A program made the position numbers and the translations under genes. From Candidatus Enterococcus moelleringii (GTDB lineage: Bacteria; Bacillota; Bacilli; Lactobacillales; Enterococcaceae), in assembly GCF_017377575.1 (NCBI RefSeq), contig NZ_JAFREM010000033.1, forward strand, positions 62,001 to 126,000: a stretch of DNA of 64,000 bases, given 5' to 3'. Positions 1-8,008 of this stretch are shown piece by piece (the first letter of the stretch is position 1; every line of letters begins with the position of its first letter). The notes under the pieces are model-generated. The model had not been told where the DNA came from. It ran no database searches and saw only the letters and a program-made list of their open reading frames with translations.

Positions 1-18
1 CATACAAAACACTCCTTT
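1..18 (-). other. Start codon and RBS of a gene leaving the left edge
   Basis: The first three bases read ATG on the minus strand. A good ribosome binding site, AAAGGAG (complement of 12-18), lies 8 nt before it. Only the start of the gene is inside the window, so its product cannot be identified. It would be divergent from the tRNA-Gly gene. Confidence 0.5.
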
Positions 19-80
19 ATTTAAAAAGGTAAGGGCTGAACTCGAATAAGTCAATGATTCTGTTTTAGCAGTAATCAGAC

Positions 81-109
81 TTGCTGAAATAAATAATAAG
101 CGTTATACT
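81..109 (+). promoter_or_regulatory. Promoter of tRNA-Gly
   Basis: TTGCTG at 81-86 and TATACT at 104-109 are separated by 17 bp, a good sigma-A type promoter. The tRNA begins about 15 bp after the -10 box, which fits its distance. Confidence 0.7.
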
Positions 110-123
110 TTGTAGTGTCCTTT

Positions 124-194
124 GCGGGTGTAGTTTAGTGGTAAAACCACAGCCTTCCAAGCTGTTGTCGCGAGTTCGATTCTCGTCACCCGCT
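124..194 (+). tRNA. tRNA-Gly (UCC)
   Basis: A 71-nt cloverleaf is visible: acceptor GCGGGTG pairs with CACCCGC, the D arm contains AGTGGT, the anticodon loop CTTCCAA gives anticodon UCC, and the T arm carries GTTCGAT. CCA is not encoded. The gene stands alone, with its own promoter and terminator. Confidence 0.95.
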
Positions 195-206
195 TAATAA
201 ATGTTC

Positions 207-239
207 GGCCAGCAATTTCAAGTTGCTGGTCTTTTTTTA
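207..239 (+). terminator. Terminator of tRNA-Gly
   Basis: CCAGCAA at 209-215 pairs with TTGCTGG at 223-229 and is followed by a T run, a standard intrinsic terminator. Confidence 0.85.
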
Positions 240-308
240 TTGCAAGAACTAGCTGATTTGAGAAAAAGAGCGTAAAATTATAAGAAAACGAAGGGAAGTG
301 GCTGTTGA

Positions 309-491
309 ATGTTCAGAGAAAAAGAAGTATTGAAGCAGGAGAGTTTTTGGTTGGGACTATTAAATTTTGCTTTAGGTTTTATCTTTATTTTTCAAGATGG
401 GCCAATCAGCCGAATTGTCAGCATTCTTTTGTGGTTGAACTTTCTAGCGAATATGATTATTGCTAGTCGTAAAGGCTATAAAGTTTCTTGA
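309..491 (+). CDS. Small predicted membrane protein, unknown function
   Basis: This 60-residue protein has two hydrophobic stretches (about residues 14-30 and 34-51) and a basic C-terminal end, so it is probably a two-helix membrane protein. A GGGAAG ribosome binding site about 9 nt before the ATG supports translation. It stands alone between the tRNA-Gly terminator and a strong bidirectional terminator. I do not recognise the family. The good ribosome binding site and clean isolation make a real gene likelier than a chance reading frame. Confidence 0.55.
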   Translation: MFREKEVLKQESFWLGLLNFALGFIFIFQDGPISRIVSILLWLNFLANMIIASRKGYKVS

Positions 492-520
492 GCTTCATCT
501 ATCTATATAAAACAGAACAA

Positions 521-559
521 AGAAACCTGCTGCCCAAATTCGGACAGCAGGTTTCTTCA
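521..559. terminator. Bidirectional terminator
   Basis: The 13-bp arms at 521-533 and 547-559 (AAGAAACCTGCTG and its complement) form a perfect stem between two convergent genes. It can serve the small membrane protein on the plus strand and the immunity-like gene on the minus strand. Confidence 0.75.
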
Positions 560-569
560 TATATGTAAA

Positions 570-872
570 CTAAAACCAAAGAGGCATCATGAGAGTAGTA
601 ACGGCGACGCCATCGTATTTCACAGCTTCGCCTTTTAATTGGTTGTATAAGATGCCGATGGCTTTAGGAAAATCTTGCTGGTGAGTGAGATAATACCAAG
701 AAATACTTTTGCAAAGCTTCGAGGCAACTAGCTGATACTGGCCGTGCTTTTCTAAAAGCGCAGCGTTCTCCAGCAGGATTTCCTGCAATTGGGGCCGGGT
801 TTTGACCGTCGTATCAGAATAAGCGGTGCTGATTTGATCCATCATTTGCTTTGCTTTTTCCGCTTGCTTCAT
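570..872 (-). CDS. Putative bacteriocin immunity protein (EntA_Immun-like)
   Basis: The product is a 100-residue soluble, helix-rich protein with no signal peptide. Its size, the leucine-rich helices and the fP..i..ly pattern (residues about 68-78) resemble the four-helix enterocin A/pediocin immunity family, whose members protect the cell from class IIa bacteriocins. This is family recognition by pattern only. TAGGAGAG lies just upstream of the ATG. It follows a CPBP protease gene on the same strand after 113 bp. That gap contains a possible promoter of its own (TATGAT-type -10). No bacteriocin precursor gene is visible nearby, so it may be an orphan immunity gene. Confidence 0.45.
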   Translation of the reverse strand: MKQAEKAKQMMDQISTAYSDTTVKTRPQLQEILLENAALLEKHGQYQLVASKLCKSISWYYLTHQQDFPKAIGILYNQLKGEAVKYDGVAVTTLMMPLWF

Positions 873-985
873 TTTTGCACTCTCCTAAGATTTTTCCTGT
901 ACCAAAACGATTCACTTATCATATCAGCAGCCATCAAAAAAATAAACCAATTCGTTTCCATGTGACAAAATTGTTCGTTTGCTGG

Positions 986-1684
986 TTATATCCCAAAGAA
1001 ACTGAGGATAAATAAGAATAAAGCCGGCAAAATTGAGTTAATGGAATTAAACATCCAGTGAACAATGATCGATCCCCAAATATTTTTGAACAATAGATAG
1101 ATCACCCCGAAATAAATACCTATCACCATATAAGGAATCGTAGCATACACATTACCGCCAAAATTATTGATATGAATTAAACCAAACAAAATTCCTTGGA
1201 CGAACAGCATGATCGCGCGAACCAATCGATTGGTAAATTTTCCTAGCAATAGATAACGGAAAGTCAGTTCTTCAGCAAATGGTGCAATAAAGGGTGTGAT
1301 GGCTGCCAAAAGCATCCAACCAGCCGAAAGCTGAGCGCCGCCGCTGTCAGTTCCGTTACTTTCAACCGTTAACAGGTGTGCCGGAATGATGCCGCGAACC
1401 AGCTGCAAGAGCATGAACGCCCCAACCACCAGCACCATACTGATCAATAAGCGCCAAAACAGCTTATGCCGATATAGCTGCCATTGGGCCTTCAACAAGT
1501 CTTTGAATAAGTAAATCATCACCGCAAAGCCGGTTACAAAGATAAAGGTTGATAAAATCAGTCCTAATTTTGGATTATTTTCAATCGGCAGCAGTGGCAG
1601 CAGATATTGCCCGATAATAAATTCGATGGGTATAACCAATAGGCCCCACCATTGTCGTTTATTTGATTGTTCCATTTTTTCCAC
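986..1684 (-). CDS. CPBP (CAAX/Abi) family intramembrane metalloprotease
   Basis: This 232-residue polytopic membrane protein carries all three motifs of the CPBP/Abi family: EELTFRYLL (EExxxR, about residue 139), FGLIHI (FxxxH, about 168) and HWMFNS (HxxxN, about 210). These form the metal-binding active site within the membrane. Members of this family act in processing of prenylated or other membrane substrates and, in lactic acid bacteria, often give self-immunity to bacteriocins. It sits directly upstream of the immunity-like gene on the same strand, which favours the immunity role here, but the substrate is unknown. Confidence 0.85.
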   Translation of the reverse strand: MEKMEQSNKRQWWGLLVIPIEFIIGQYLLPLLPIENNPKLGLILSTFIFVTGFAVMIYLFKDLLKAQWQLYRHKLFWRLLISMVLVVGAFMLLQLVRGIIPAHLLTVESNGTDSGGAQLSAGWMLLAAITPFIAPFAEELTFRYLLLGKFTNRLVRAIMLFVQGILFGLIHINNFGGNVYATIPYMVIGIYFGVIYLLFKNIWGSIIVHWMFNSINSILPALFLFILSFFGI

Positions 1685-1809
1685 CTCGTTTCTTTCATGG
1701 TAGATATTTTTAAAAGATAAGTAAAGTCATATGCAATTGGTAATTTTTGAAAAAAAGATAATTTGATGAAACTTCTTTGGTATACTTAAACCAAAGGGGT
1801 CGATTAACA

Positions 1810-2040
1810 GTGGCGGATTATCAAATGCAAAAGACAATCGGAACGTTTTTTCGCAGTAAAACGGACAAACTAAGGGGAACTGTCCGCATATTAGGCAGCT
1901 GGTACGATTATAAAGTCGTAGATGGTCAGCCTGAAGCGGGCAGTATGTTAGAGGTGACTGATTTTACGAGTCGTGAGTTATTGGTTGTGGTTAACAATGA
2001 GAAAACAGAAAGTGAAGTGAATTATATTGATAATTTTTAA
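1810..2040 (+). CDS. Short NfeD-like protein (OB-fold only)
   Basis: The protein is about 76 residues if translation starts at GTG 1810, which lies 9 nt after AAAGGGGT. A TTG at 1777 has no ribosome binding site. The sequence around GTVRILGSWYDYKV...AGSMLEV...ELLVVV resembles the small C-terminal beta-barrel (OB-fold) domain of NfeD proteins, although the membrane part is absent. It overlaps the start of the slipin gene by 14 bp. NfeD and SPFH genes are usual operon partners, and this context is the main support for the assignment. The NfeD relationship is an inference from weak similarity plus gene order. Confidence 0.5.
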   Translation: MADYQMQKTIGTFFRSKTDKLRGTVRILGSWYDYKVVDGQPEAGSMLEVTDFTSRELLVVVNNEKTESEVNYIDNF

Positions 2041-2971
2041 TATCATCTTATTCGTATTTTTAGCGATTATTGTCTTGTTTGTCCTTTCAAGAATGGTCGT
2101 TATTGTTCAACAAGGGGAAGTTAAAGTAGTAGAAAGCTTCGGGAAGTACGATCGGACCCTGGACCCGGGCTTGCATTTCTTGATCCCGATATTGTATCAT
2201 GTACGTCGCCGTGTTTCTTTGAAGCAGACCCCGATTCAAATCGATCCGCAAAGTGTGATTACGCGGGACAACGTAATTGTTGAAATTGATGAAGCGATCA
2301 AATATCATGTAACTGAGGCGCGAGCTTTCGTTTATGACAATGAAGACTCGGTGACTTCGATGATTCAAGATTGCCAATCAAACTTACGTGGGATTATCGG
2401 TAAAATGGAACTAAATGAAGTATTGAATGGTACGGAAGAAATCAACTTAAGTCTCTACGAAAGTGTGAAAGATATCACAGCCGGTTATGGCTTATGCATT
2501 GACCGCATCAACATTGGTGAAATTTCCGTTTCCGATGAGATTATTAATTCCATGAACAAATTGATTACCGCCAGTCGTGACAAGGAATCCTTGATCACGA
2601 TCTCTGAAGGTAAAAAGCAATCGGTTATTTTGGAATCAGAAGCCAAGGCCTCTGAAATGCAAATTGATGCCGAAGCCCGGGCAAAACAAACCAAAATCGA
2701 TGCGCAAGCGCGAGCAGAGCGGACTAAAATGGACGCGATTGCTGAGGCAGAAAGAATCAAGCTGATCACTGATGCAGAAAAAATGCGCATCAAGGAAATC
2801 AACCAGGCGATCTCTGAAAGTGGTTTGACCCAAGAAATGATTGCCTACCTGGGAATCGAAGCCTTTAAACATGTTGTCGAAAACAACAGCAATACGGTCA
2901 TTATGCCTAGTAATTTAACCGAGTTGGGGAACGTGCCGGCCATCAAAGAAATTTGGCAAAAAACCAAGTAG
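2027..2971 (+). CDS. SPFH/Band 7 (slipin, paraslipin-type) membrane protein
   Basis: The 314-residue protein has an N-terminal membrane anchor (about 3-22) and an SPFH/Band 7 domain (about 25-190, including VVESFGKYDRTLDPGLHFLIP). A long Ala/Glu/Lys-rich coiled coil (about 195-260, with repeats of the type AEARAKQTKIDAQARAE) and a conserved C-terminal tail follow. It matches the paraslipin/QmcA group, which forms ring-like assemblies in membrane microdomains and influences protease and membrane organisation. It is translationally coupled to the NfeD-like gene upstream and followed after 13 bp by the nuclease gene. Confidence 0.9.
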   Translation: MIIFNIILFVFLAIIVLFVLSRMVVIVQQGEVKVVESFGKYDRTLDPGLHFLIPILYHVRRRVSLKQTPIQIDPQSVITRDNVIVEIDEAIKYHVTEARAFVYDNEDSVTSMIQDCQSNLRGIIGKMELNEVLNGTEEINLSLYESVKDITAGYGLCIDRINIGEISVSDEIINSMNKLITASRDKESLITISEGKKQSVILESEAKASEMQIDAEARAKQTKIDAQARAERTKMDAIAEAERIKLITDAEKMRIKEINQAISESGLTQEMIAYLGIEAFKHVVENNSNTVIMPSNLTELGNVPAIKEIWQKTK

Positions 2972-2984
2972 GAGTTGAAGCACC

Positions 2985-3689
2985 ATCGCAAAGAAACGCA
3001 AGAAACAGACTCCTGTAACGATCCTATCTAGTATCGTCATTCTGATCGCCGCTTTGTACGGCTTGTATACACAGGAATTTTTTGAAGATAATTCGGTAAA
3101 AAATGTCGAAGTCAGCCAGCTGGCAGAAATTCCGGCTTATGACGGGGAACATCAAGTCGTTCAGCTGAACCACAATCAACCAGATTTTACGCAAGAAGAT
3201 TTGGCGATGGCAGTGGGGACCCATTTTTCTGATTTAGACAGTTTGAACCGCGTCGGACCAGCCGACGGTATGCTGCACAAGAGTTTGTTTCCCACGGAGG
3301 AACGGGAGCGCTTGTATATCAAGCCGACTGGCTGGCAGCAAAAATTCTATCAAGATCAGCCTTTGTATAATCGGGCGCATTTGATTGCTTTTCGTTTAAC
3401 TGGTGAAAACAATAATTTGAAGAATTTAATGACGTCAACTAGGAGTCTGAATACGCCTGGGATGACCACCTATGAAAATCAGGTAGCCGAGTATCTAAAG
3501 GAAACCGGCAACCACGTGCGTTATCGGGTCGCTCCTTATTTTGAAGGGGAGGAACTGGTGGCACGGGGTGTTCAAATGGAGGCTCAGAGCATTGAAGATG
3601 ATGAAGTTTCTTTTAACGTATTCATCTATAATATTCAAGAAGGCGTAACGATTGATTATCAAACGGGACGTTCACAAAAAAGCGAGTAG
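2985..3689 (+). CDS. DNA/RNA non-specific endonuclease (EndA/NucA family), possible ATC start
   Basis: Residues matching the Endonuclease_NS family are clear: NRAHLIAFRLTG (the DRGH-type catalytic block), the downstream ENNNLKNLMTSTRSLN segment and ENQVAEY. Such enzymes are membrane-anchored or secreted nucleases that cut DNA and RNA outside the cell. The frame continues upstream of the first usable TTG (3054, no ribosome binding site) into codons for AKKRKKQ followed by a hydrophobic helix. This is a typical signal anchor. The only codon at a proper distance from the AGGAG at 2970-2974 is ATC at 2985. I therefore place the start there; it would be a non-canonical initiator or a mutated or misread ATG. 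The protein would be about 234 residues. Confidence 0.75.
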   Translation: MAKKRKKQTPVTILSSIVILIAALYGLYTQEFFEDNSVKNVEVSQLAEIPAYDGEHQVVQLNHNQPDFTQEDLAMAVGTHFSDLDSLNRVGPADGMLHKSLFPTEERERLYIKPTGWQQKFYQDQPLYNRAHLIAFRLTGENNNLKNLMTSTRSLNTPGMTTYENQVAEYLKETGNHVRYRVAPYFEGEELVARGVQMEAQSIEDDEVSFNVFIYNIQEGVTIDYQTGRSQKSE

Positions 3690-3708
3690 GCGAACTGCTC
3701 GCTTTTTT
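3676..3708 (+). terminator. Terminator after the nuclease gene
   Basis: AAAAAAGCGAG pairs with CTCGCTTTTTT around the stop codon at 3687-3689, giving a hairpin with a T run. Confidence 0.8.
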
Positions 3709-3746
3709 GCTGCATCGATATCCAGCCTTACGAAGCCTTTCTTGCA

Positions 3747-3778
3747 ACAAAAAAAGCCAAGGCACAGGGCCTCAGCTT
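3747..3778 (-). terminator. Terminator of clpP
   Basis: On the minus strand a 10-bp stem with two G-U pairs (3754-3763 with 3769-3778) is followed by a T run, just downstream of the clpP stop. Confidence 0.75.
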
Positions 3779-3786
3779 TAATCAGT

Positions 3787-4383
3787 TTATCCTTTTAGTG
3801 AACCTTTGTTTTCCATTACTTCATCAATCAAGCCGTAAGCTTTTGCTTCTTCGGCGGTCATGAAGTTGTCGCGGTCTGTATCTTTTTCGATCACTTCGAT
3901 CGGTTGACCAGTACGTTCAGCTAAGATGTTGTTCAAGCGTTCGCGAGTTTTCAAGATGTGACGCGCCGCAATTTCGATTTCAGTAGCTTGTCCTTGTGCG
4001 CCGCCAAGTGGTTGGTGAATCATGATCTCAGCATTTGGCAAGGCAAAACGTTTGCCTTTTGCACCAGCAGTCAATAGGAAGCTTCCCATTGATGCAGCCA
4101 TACCTAAAACGATGGTTTGAACATCAGCTTTAACGAAATTCATGGTATCGAAAATTGCTAAACCTGCAGATACGCTGCCTCCTGGAGAGTTGATGTAAAG
4201 GTAAATGTCTTTTTCAGAATCTTGGGCATCCAAGAAAAGTAGTTGGGCAATAATTGAGTTTGCCATATCATCGTTTACTTGTCCGCTTAACATGATGATG
4301 CGGTCTTTTAATAGACGTGAGTAAATGTCATAGGCCCGTTCTCCGCGGGATGATTGTTCGATAACTGTAGGGACTAAATTCAT
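3787..4383 (-). CDS. clpP: ATP-dependent Clp protease proteolytic subunit
   Basis: The 198-residue protein is a full-length ClpP. The catalytic triad is visible: Ser98 in GMAASMGS, His123 in MIHQPLGG and Asp172 in DTDRDNFM. ClpP forms a double heptameric chamber that degrades proteins delivered by ClpX, ClpC or ClpE. It is transcribed alone, ends in its own terminator and is preceded by a promoter overlapping a CtsR operator. It is therefore expected to be induced by heat and protein stress. GAGGATTC serves as ribosome binding site. Confidence 0.98.
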   Translation of the reverse strand: MNLVPTVIEQSSRGERAYDIYSRLLKDRIIMLSGQVNDDMANSIIAQLLFLDAQDSEKDIYLYINSPGGSVSAGLAIFDTMNFVKADVQTIVLGMAASMGSFLLTAGAKGKRFALPNAEIMIHQPLGGAQGQATEIEIAARHILKTRERLNNILAERTGQPIEVIEKDTDRDNFMTAEEAKAYGLIDEVMENKGSLKG

Positions 4384-4452
4384 AATGAATCCTCCTTGTA
4401 TTAAGTAGTCATATAGTAGTTTAGCACACTCAGGAGCTAAATCCTAAAAAAA

Positions 4453-4482
4453 AGTATACACTAAAGGTCAGTTTTGGTCAAA
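4453..4482 (-). promoter_or_regulatory. clpP promoter overlapped by a CtsR box
   Basis: On the minus strand TTGACC (complement of 4476-4481) and TATACT (complement of 4453-4458) are 17 bp apart. On the plus strand 4466-4482 reads GGTCAGT-TTT-GGTCAAA, two CtsR heptads with a 3-bp spacer; the second matches the consensus GGTCAAA perfectly and the first in 5 of 7. The operator covers the -35 box, as expected for repression. Confidence 0.8.
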
Positions 4483-4576
4483 TACTTTAGATTTGTTTTT
4501 TTGACGTTGGAATGCTATCCCAGATCGTAGGAAATGTGTTACTATTATTTACGCACAAACAATGAGGGGGAACGAA

Positions 4577-5092
4577 ATGAAAACAGCACTAATCGGCTTA
4601 TTAGGCGTCTTAGTCGGAGCAATTATCGTTGGTGTTGCTGTCGTTATTATTTTCAAATATTTTGAAAGAAAAGACAATCGCACACGAGATCTGGAGCACC
4701 GGGCAAAAGAGATTGAAACCTTAAATCTGTTAAATAAAAAAATAAATGAAGTATTAGGCAAACGCAATGTATTAATGGAGGATTATGTCCGCTTTAATGC
4801 CTTTGATGATTGTTATATTACCATTGATGACTACATTTATCTGCATTCCTTTGCGGCACAAAATAATTCTTACCTGCCTAATTATTTAATTGAGGAATTC
4901 TTCAAAAACATTTCTCAACGTAAAGTTATTCTATCGCCAGAAGAAACGGTAAGAATGGGCGGCTATACCTACAAGGGCGGCCGTGTAGTCATGGAATCTT
5001 TTTCAGAGAATTTATTAGTGATTATTAACGAGAAAAAGTCACAGTTGAGTAAATTGACGAATAAACCGCTCCATTATTTTGATGTAAAGTAA
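4577..5092 (+). CDS. Membrane-anchored protein of unknown function
   Basis: The protein is 171 residues from ATG 4577, chosen because GAGGGGG ends 6 nt before it; an ATG at 4562 lies upstream of that site. There is one N-terminal transmembrane helix (about 4-27), then a short coiled-coil-like charged segment (30-60) and a cytoplasmic or extracellular soluble domain with aromatic-rich segments. I do not recognise a family. It lies just upstream of the phosphodiesterase gene (gap 13 bp) and may be the first gene of the glpQ-like/miaA/hflX operon. Confidence 0.75.
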   Translation: MKTALIGLLGVLVGAIIVGVAVVIIFKYFERKDNRTRDLEHRAKEIETLNLLNKKINEVLGKRNVLMEDYVRFNAFDDCYITIDDYIYLHSFAAQNNSYLPNYLIEEFFKNISQRKVILSPEETVRMGGYTYKGGRVVMESFSENLLVIINEKKSQLSKLTNKPLHYFDVK

Positions 5093-5105
5093 GAGGTGAA
5101 AACGC

Positions 5106-5840
5106 GTGACCTTAATTATCGCCCACCGCGGAAGCAGCGGAACCCATCCGGAAAATACTCTGCCGGCTTTTGCCGAAGCAGTACGAGCAGGTGCAGATTG
5201 TATTGAACTGGATGTTCATTTTACCAAAGACAAGCATTTAGTAGTTATTCACGATGAAAGTGTCGAACGAACAACCAACGGCAAAGGACTAGTTCGCGAT
5301 CTAACCTTAGAGGAGATCAAAGAGTTAGATGCCGGCAGCTGGTTTGCCCCTAAATATAAAGCCACCAAAATTTCCACCTTGCAGGAGGTTTTGAACCTGC
5401 TGCTGCAAATGCAATATCGCGGCATATTGAATATTGAATTGAAAACTGATAAATACCATTATCCCGAGATTGAAGCCGCAGTGTCTGAAGTCGTGCTGAG
5501 CCGCGACTGGCCGTTTAGCCACTGGTATTCCAGCTTCAATTTGGAGTCATTACGAATCATGCATGAACTTGAACCGGAAGCACAGCTGGACTTGGTTCTA
5601 AAAAAATCGCGGGCAACAGTTGAGGCGGCCTTAGAGCTGGAGTTCATTGAAGGCATTCATCCTAGCCATAACTGGTTGCAGGAAAACCTAGAACTGGTGA
5701 AAACCTATCCAAAGCCGATCCGGCCCTGGTCGGTGAATTTGTATCTATCGATGATCGAATGCATGAATCTAAAAGTAGACGGGATGTTTACCGATTTTCC
5801 GGAAAAGGCAAATCGAGTGAAAAGCAGGCTGAGACGATGA
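5106..5840 (+). CDS. Glycerophosphodiester phosphodiesterase (GlpQ/UgpQ type)
   Basis: This is a 244-residue cytoplasmic GDPD family enzyme. The N-terminus has the family signature: AHRGSSGTHPENT (catalytic His and Arg-Gly), ELDVHFTKD (metal-binding Glu and Asp) and VIHDESVERTTNG (second catalytic His). It hydrolyses glycerophosphodiesters to glycerol 3-phosphate and an alcohol, in phospholipid or teichoic acid turnover. There is no signal peptide, so it resembles UgpQ more than periplasmic GlpQ. The start is GTG after AAGAGGTG. The stop codon overlaps the miaA start (ATGA), indicating coupling. Confidence 0.92.
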   Translation: MTLIIAHRGSSGTHPENTLPAFAEAVRAGADCIELDVHFTKDKHLVVIHDESVERTTNGKGLVRDLTLEEIKELDAGSWFAPKYKATKISTLQEVLNLLLQMQYRGILNIELKTDKYHYPEIEAAVSEVVLSRDWPFSHWYSSFNLESLRIMHELEPEAQLDLVLKKSRATVEAALELEFIEGIHPSHNWLQENLELVKTYPKPIRPWSVNLYLSMIECMNLKVDGMFTDFPEKANRVKSRLRR

Positions 5841-6757
5841 AAAAAGTAGTCGCAATTGTAGGTCCCACAGCCGTAGGTAAAACCAGCTTGAGTGTTCAGC
5901 TGGCCAAGCGTTTCAATGGTGAAATCATCAGCGGCGATTCGATGCAGGTCTATCGTACATTGGATATTGGCACCGCTAAAGTCACGACTGAAGAGATGGA
6001 AGGGATTCCTCATCATTTGATTGATGTCCGGGATATTACCGAAAGCTATTCGGCCGCCGATTTCCAAGCGACGGCTCGCCAAGTAATCGACGAAATTTAT
6101 GCCCGCGGCAAATTGCCGATTATCGCTGGCGGAACCGGGTTGTACATCCAATCCTTGCTGTGGGACTACAAGCTGGGCAGTGAGAATCAACAAGAAGATC
6201 CTGGTTTGCGGTCAAAGTATGCTGCCTTTGCTGAAGAGAATGGGAAGCAGGCCCTTTGGGAAAAACTTTTAGCTGTCGATCCTTTAGCAGCTGAAAAAAT
6301 TCATTTTAATAATGTAAAAAAGATTATTCGTGCGTTGGAGGTCTATCAACTGACGGGGCGTTCGATTTTAACACCGAAGGAAACGCCGGAGCTGTTGTAC
6401 GATGCTTATTTGGTGGGTTTGGATACTGACCGTGAGCTGTTGTATCAGCGGATTAATCAACGGGTAGATATAATGATGAAGCAAGGGGTGCTGGAGGAAG
6501 CGAAACGGTTGTTTGACTTCAGAGACCAGCAAGCGGCTCAAGGGATCGGCTACAAAGAGTTTTTCCCCTATTTTGAAGGAAAGATTTCTTTAGAGCAGGC
6601 GATTGAAGACGTGAAGCAGCAGTCTCGCCGTTATGCCAAGCGCCAATTAACCTGGTTCCGCAATCGGATGCCGGTTCATTGGTTTAATCTAGTGCAGCAC
6701 CCAGAAGAAGTGTCGCAAATCGAGTCAGCCATCACCGCATGGCTTAAGGAGGGATAA
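5837..6757 (+). CDS. miaA: tRNA dimethylallyltransferase
   Basis: At 306 residues this is MiaA, which adds the isopentenyl group to A37 of tRNAs reading UNN codons. The P-loop GPTAVGKT (about 9-16), the substrate segment SGDSMQVYRTLDIGTAK, the GGTGLYIQSLL block and the C-terminal QGIGYKEF and RRYAKRQLTWFRN motifs are all present. The start is ATG 5837, overlapping the upstream stop. An earlier in-frame ATG (5759) lies inside the upstream gene and lacks support. hflX follows after 3 bp. Confidence 0.97.
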   Translation: MKKVVAIVGPTAVGKTSLSVQLAKRFNGEIISGDSMQVYRTLDIGTAKVTTEEMEGIPHHLIDVRDITESYSAADFQATARQVIDEIYARGKLPIIAGGTGLYIQSLLWDYKLGSENQQEDPGLRSKYAAFAEENGKQALWEKLLAVDPLAAEKIHFNNVKKIIRALEVYQLTGRSILTPKETPELLYDAYLVGLDTDRELLYQRINQRVDIMMKQGVLEEAKRLFDFRDQQAAQGIGYKEFFPYFEGKISLEQAIEDVKQQSRRYAKRQLTWFRNRMPVHWFNLVQHPEEVSQIESAITAWLKEG

Positions 6758-6760
6758 GTT

Positions 6761-8008
6761 TTGTCAGAAAAAGTCATTCTTGTCGGAGTTGAAACAGAAG
6801 AAAACAAACAGAACTACTTGGAATCCATGCAGGAATTAGCTGGGTTGACTAAAACGGCCCACGGAGAGATTGTATTTTCTTTGACCCAAAAACGTCCCAG
6901 AGTCGACCGTCAGACGATTATCGGAAAAGGTAAAGTAGAAGAACTGGCGCAGCTGGTGGAAGCCCACGAAGCCGATCTGGTGATCTTTAACCATGCCATG
7001 ACGCCTAGACAAAGCCAAACGGTGGAAGAAATTGTCGGTGTGCCGGTGATTGACCGAATTCAGCTGATTTTAGATATCTTCGCTCAGCGGGCCCGTTCGA
7101 AAGAAGGCAAGCTGCAGGTGGAATTAGCGCAACTAGATTATTTATTACCCCGGTTGATGGGACAAGGACACAGTTTGTCACGGCTTGGTGGTGGGATCGG
7201 TACGCGTGGTCCAGGGGAAACGAAACTGGAAACCGACCGTCGTCACATCCGCAATCGGATTACCGCGATTAAAAAAGAGCTGAAAAACGTCGAGGCTCAT
7301 CGCGAGCGCAGCCGGCAAAAGCGCCAGCAGTCGAATATTTTCCAAATGGGCTTGATCGGTTATACCAATGCCGGTAAATCGACTATTTTGAATTTGTTGA
7401 CCAATGCTGAAACCTATTCCCAGGATCAGTTGTTTGCCACGCTAGATCCGTTAACTAAAAAATGGCAGCTGCCGCAGGGCATGCTGACCACTATTACAGA
7501 TACAGTTGGATTCATTCAAGATTTGCCGACGCAATTAATTGATGCCTTTCATTCTACGTTGGAAGAAAGCAAAGGGATGGATTTGCTGCTGCATGTAGTC
7601 GATGCCAGTGCGGAGGATCGTCTGCAGCAAGAACAAACCGTCATGAGTTTGATGAAGGAATTAGAGATGGATGATATTCCGATCCTGACGATTTACAACA
7701 AAGCCGATCGGATCGATCCCTTTTCCTTCACCCCAACCTTGTTTCCCAATGTGTTGATTTCGGCTAAGTCCAGCAAAGGTAAAGATGTGCTGTCTGAAGC
7801 GATTAAAAAAGAGATCATGGAGCTGCTGGAGCCTTATTTGTTAAGTATCCATGCCAGTGACGGCCAGTCGCTAAGCGCGATTCGGCGGGAAACATTAGTA
7901 TTAAGCGAAGCTTTTGATGAAGACACTGAAGTCTATCATATTCGCGGTTTTGCGAAGAAGAATTCAGTTTGGATAAGGAGAATGGATGATGATGAGTTGG
8001 ACAGCTAG
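6761..8008 (+). CDS. hflX: GTPase HflX, ribosome splitting/rescue factor
   Basis: The 415-residue protein has the HflX N-terminal domain (about 1-190, including GGGIGTRGPGETKLE) followed by a TRAFAC GTPase domain. G1 GYTNAGKST lies at about 199, G3 DTVGF at about 247 and the NKAD specificity motif at about 312. HflX binds 50S subunits and splits stalled ribosomes under stress. The start is TTG 6761 with AAGGAGGG upstream. The 3' end overlaps the next gene by 23 bp. Confidence 0.96.
   Translation: MSEKVILVGVETEENKQNYLESMQELAGLTKTAHGEIVFSLTQKRPRVDRQTIIGKGKVEELAQLVEAHEADLVIFNHAMTPRQSQTVEEIVGVPVIDRIQLILDIFAQRARSKEGKLQVELAQLDYLLPRLMGQGHSLSRLGGGIGTRGPGETKLETDRRHIRNRITAIKKELKNVEAHRERSRQKRQQSNIFQMGLIGYTNAGKSTILNLLTNAETYSQDQLFATLDPLTKKWQLPQGMLTTITDTVGFIQDLPTQLIDAFHSTLEESKGMDLLLHVVDASAEDRLQQEQTVMSLMKELEMDDIPILTIYNKADRIDPFSFTPTLFPNVLISAKSSKGKDVLSEAIKKEIMELLEPYLLSIHASDGQSLSAIRRETLVLSEAFDEDTEVYHIRGFAKKNSVWIRRMDDDELDS

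Noticed and set aside
5705-6193. Minus-strand frame opposite miaA
   Set aside because: The plus-strand product is an unmistakable MiaA, and the antisense frame has no ribosome binding site.
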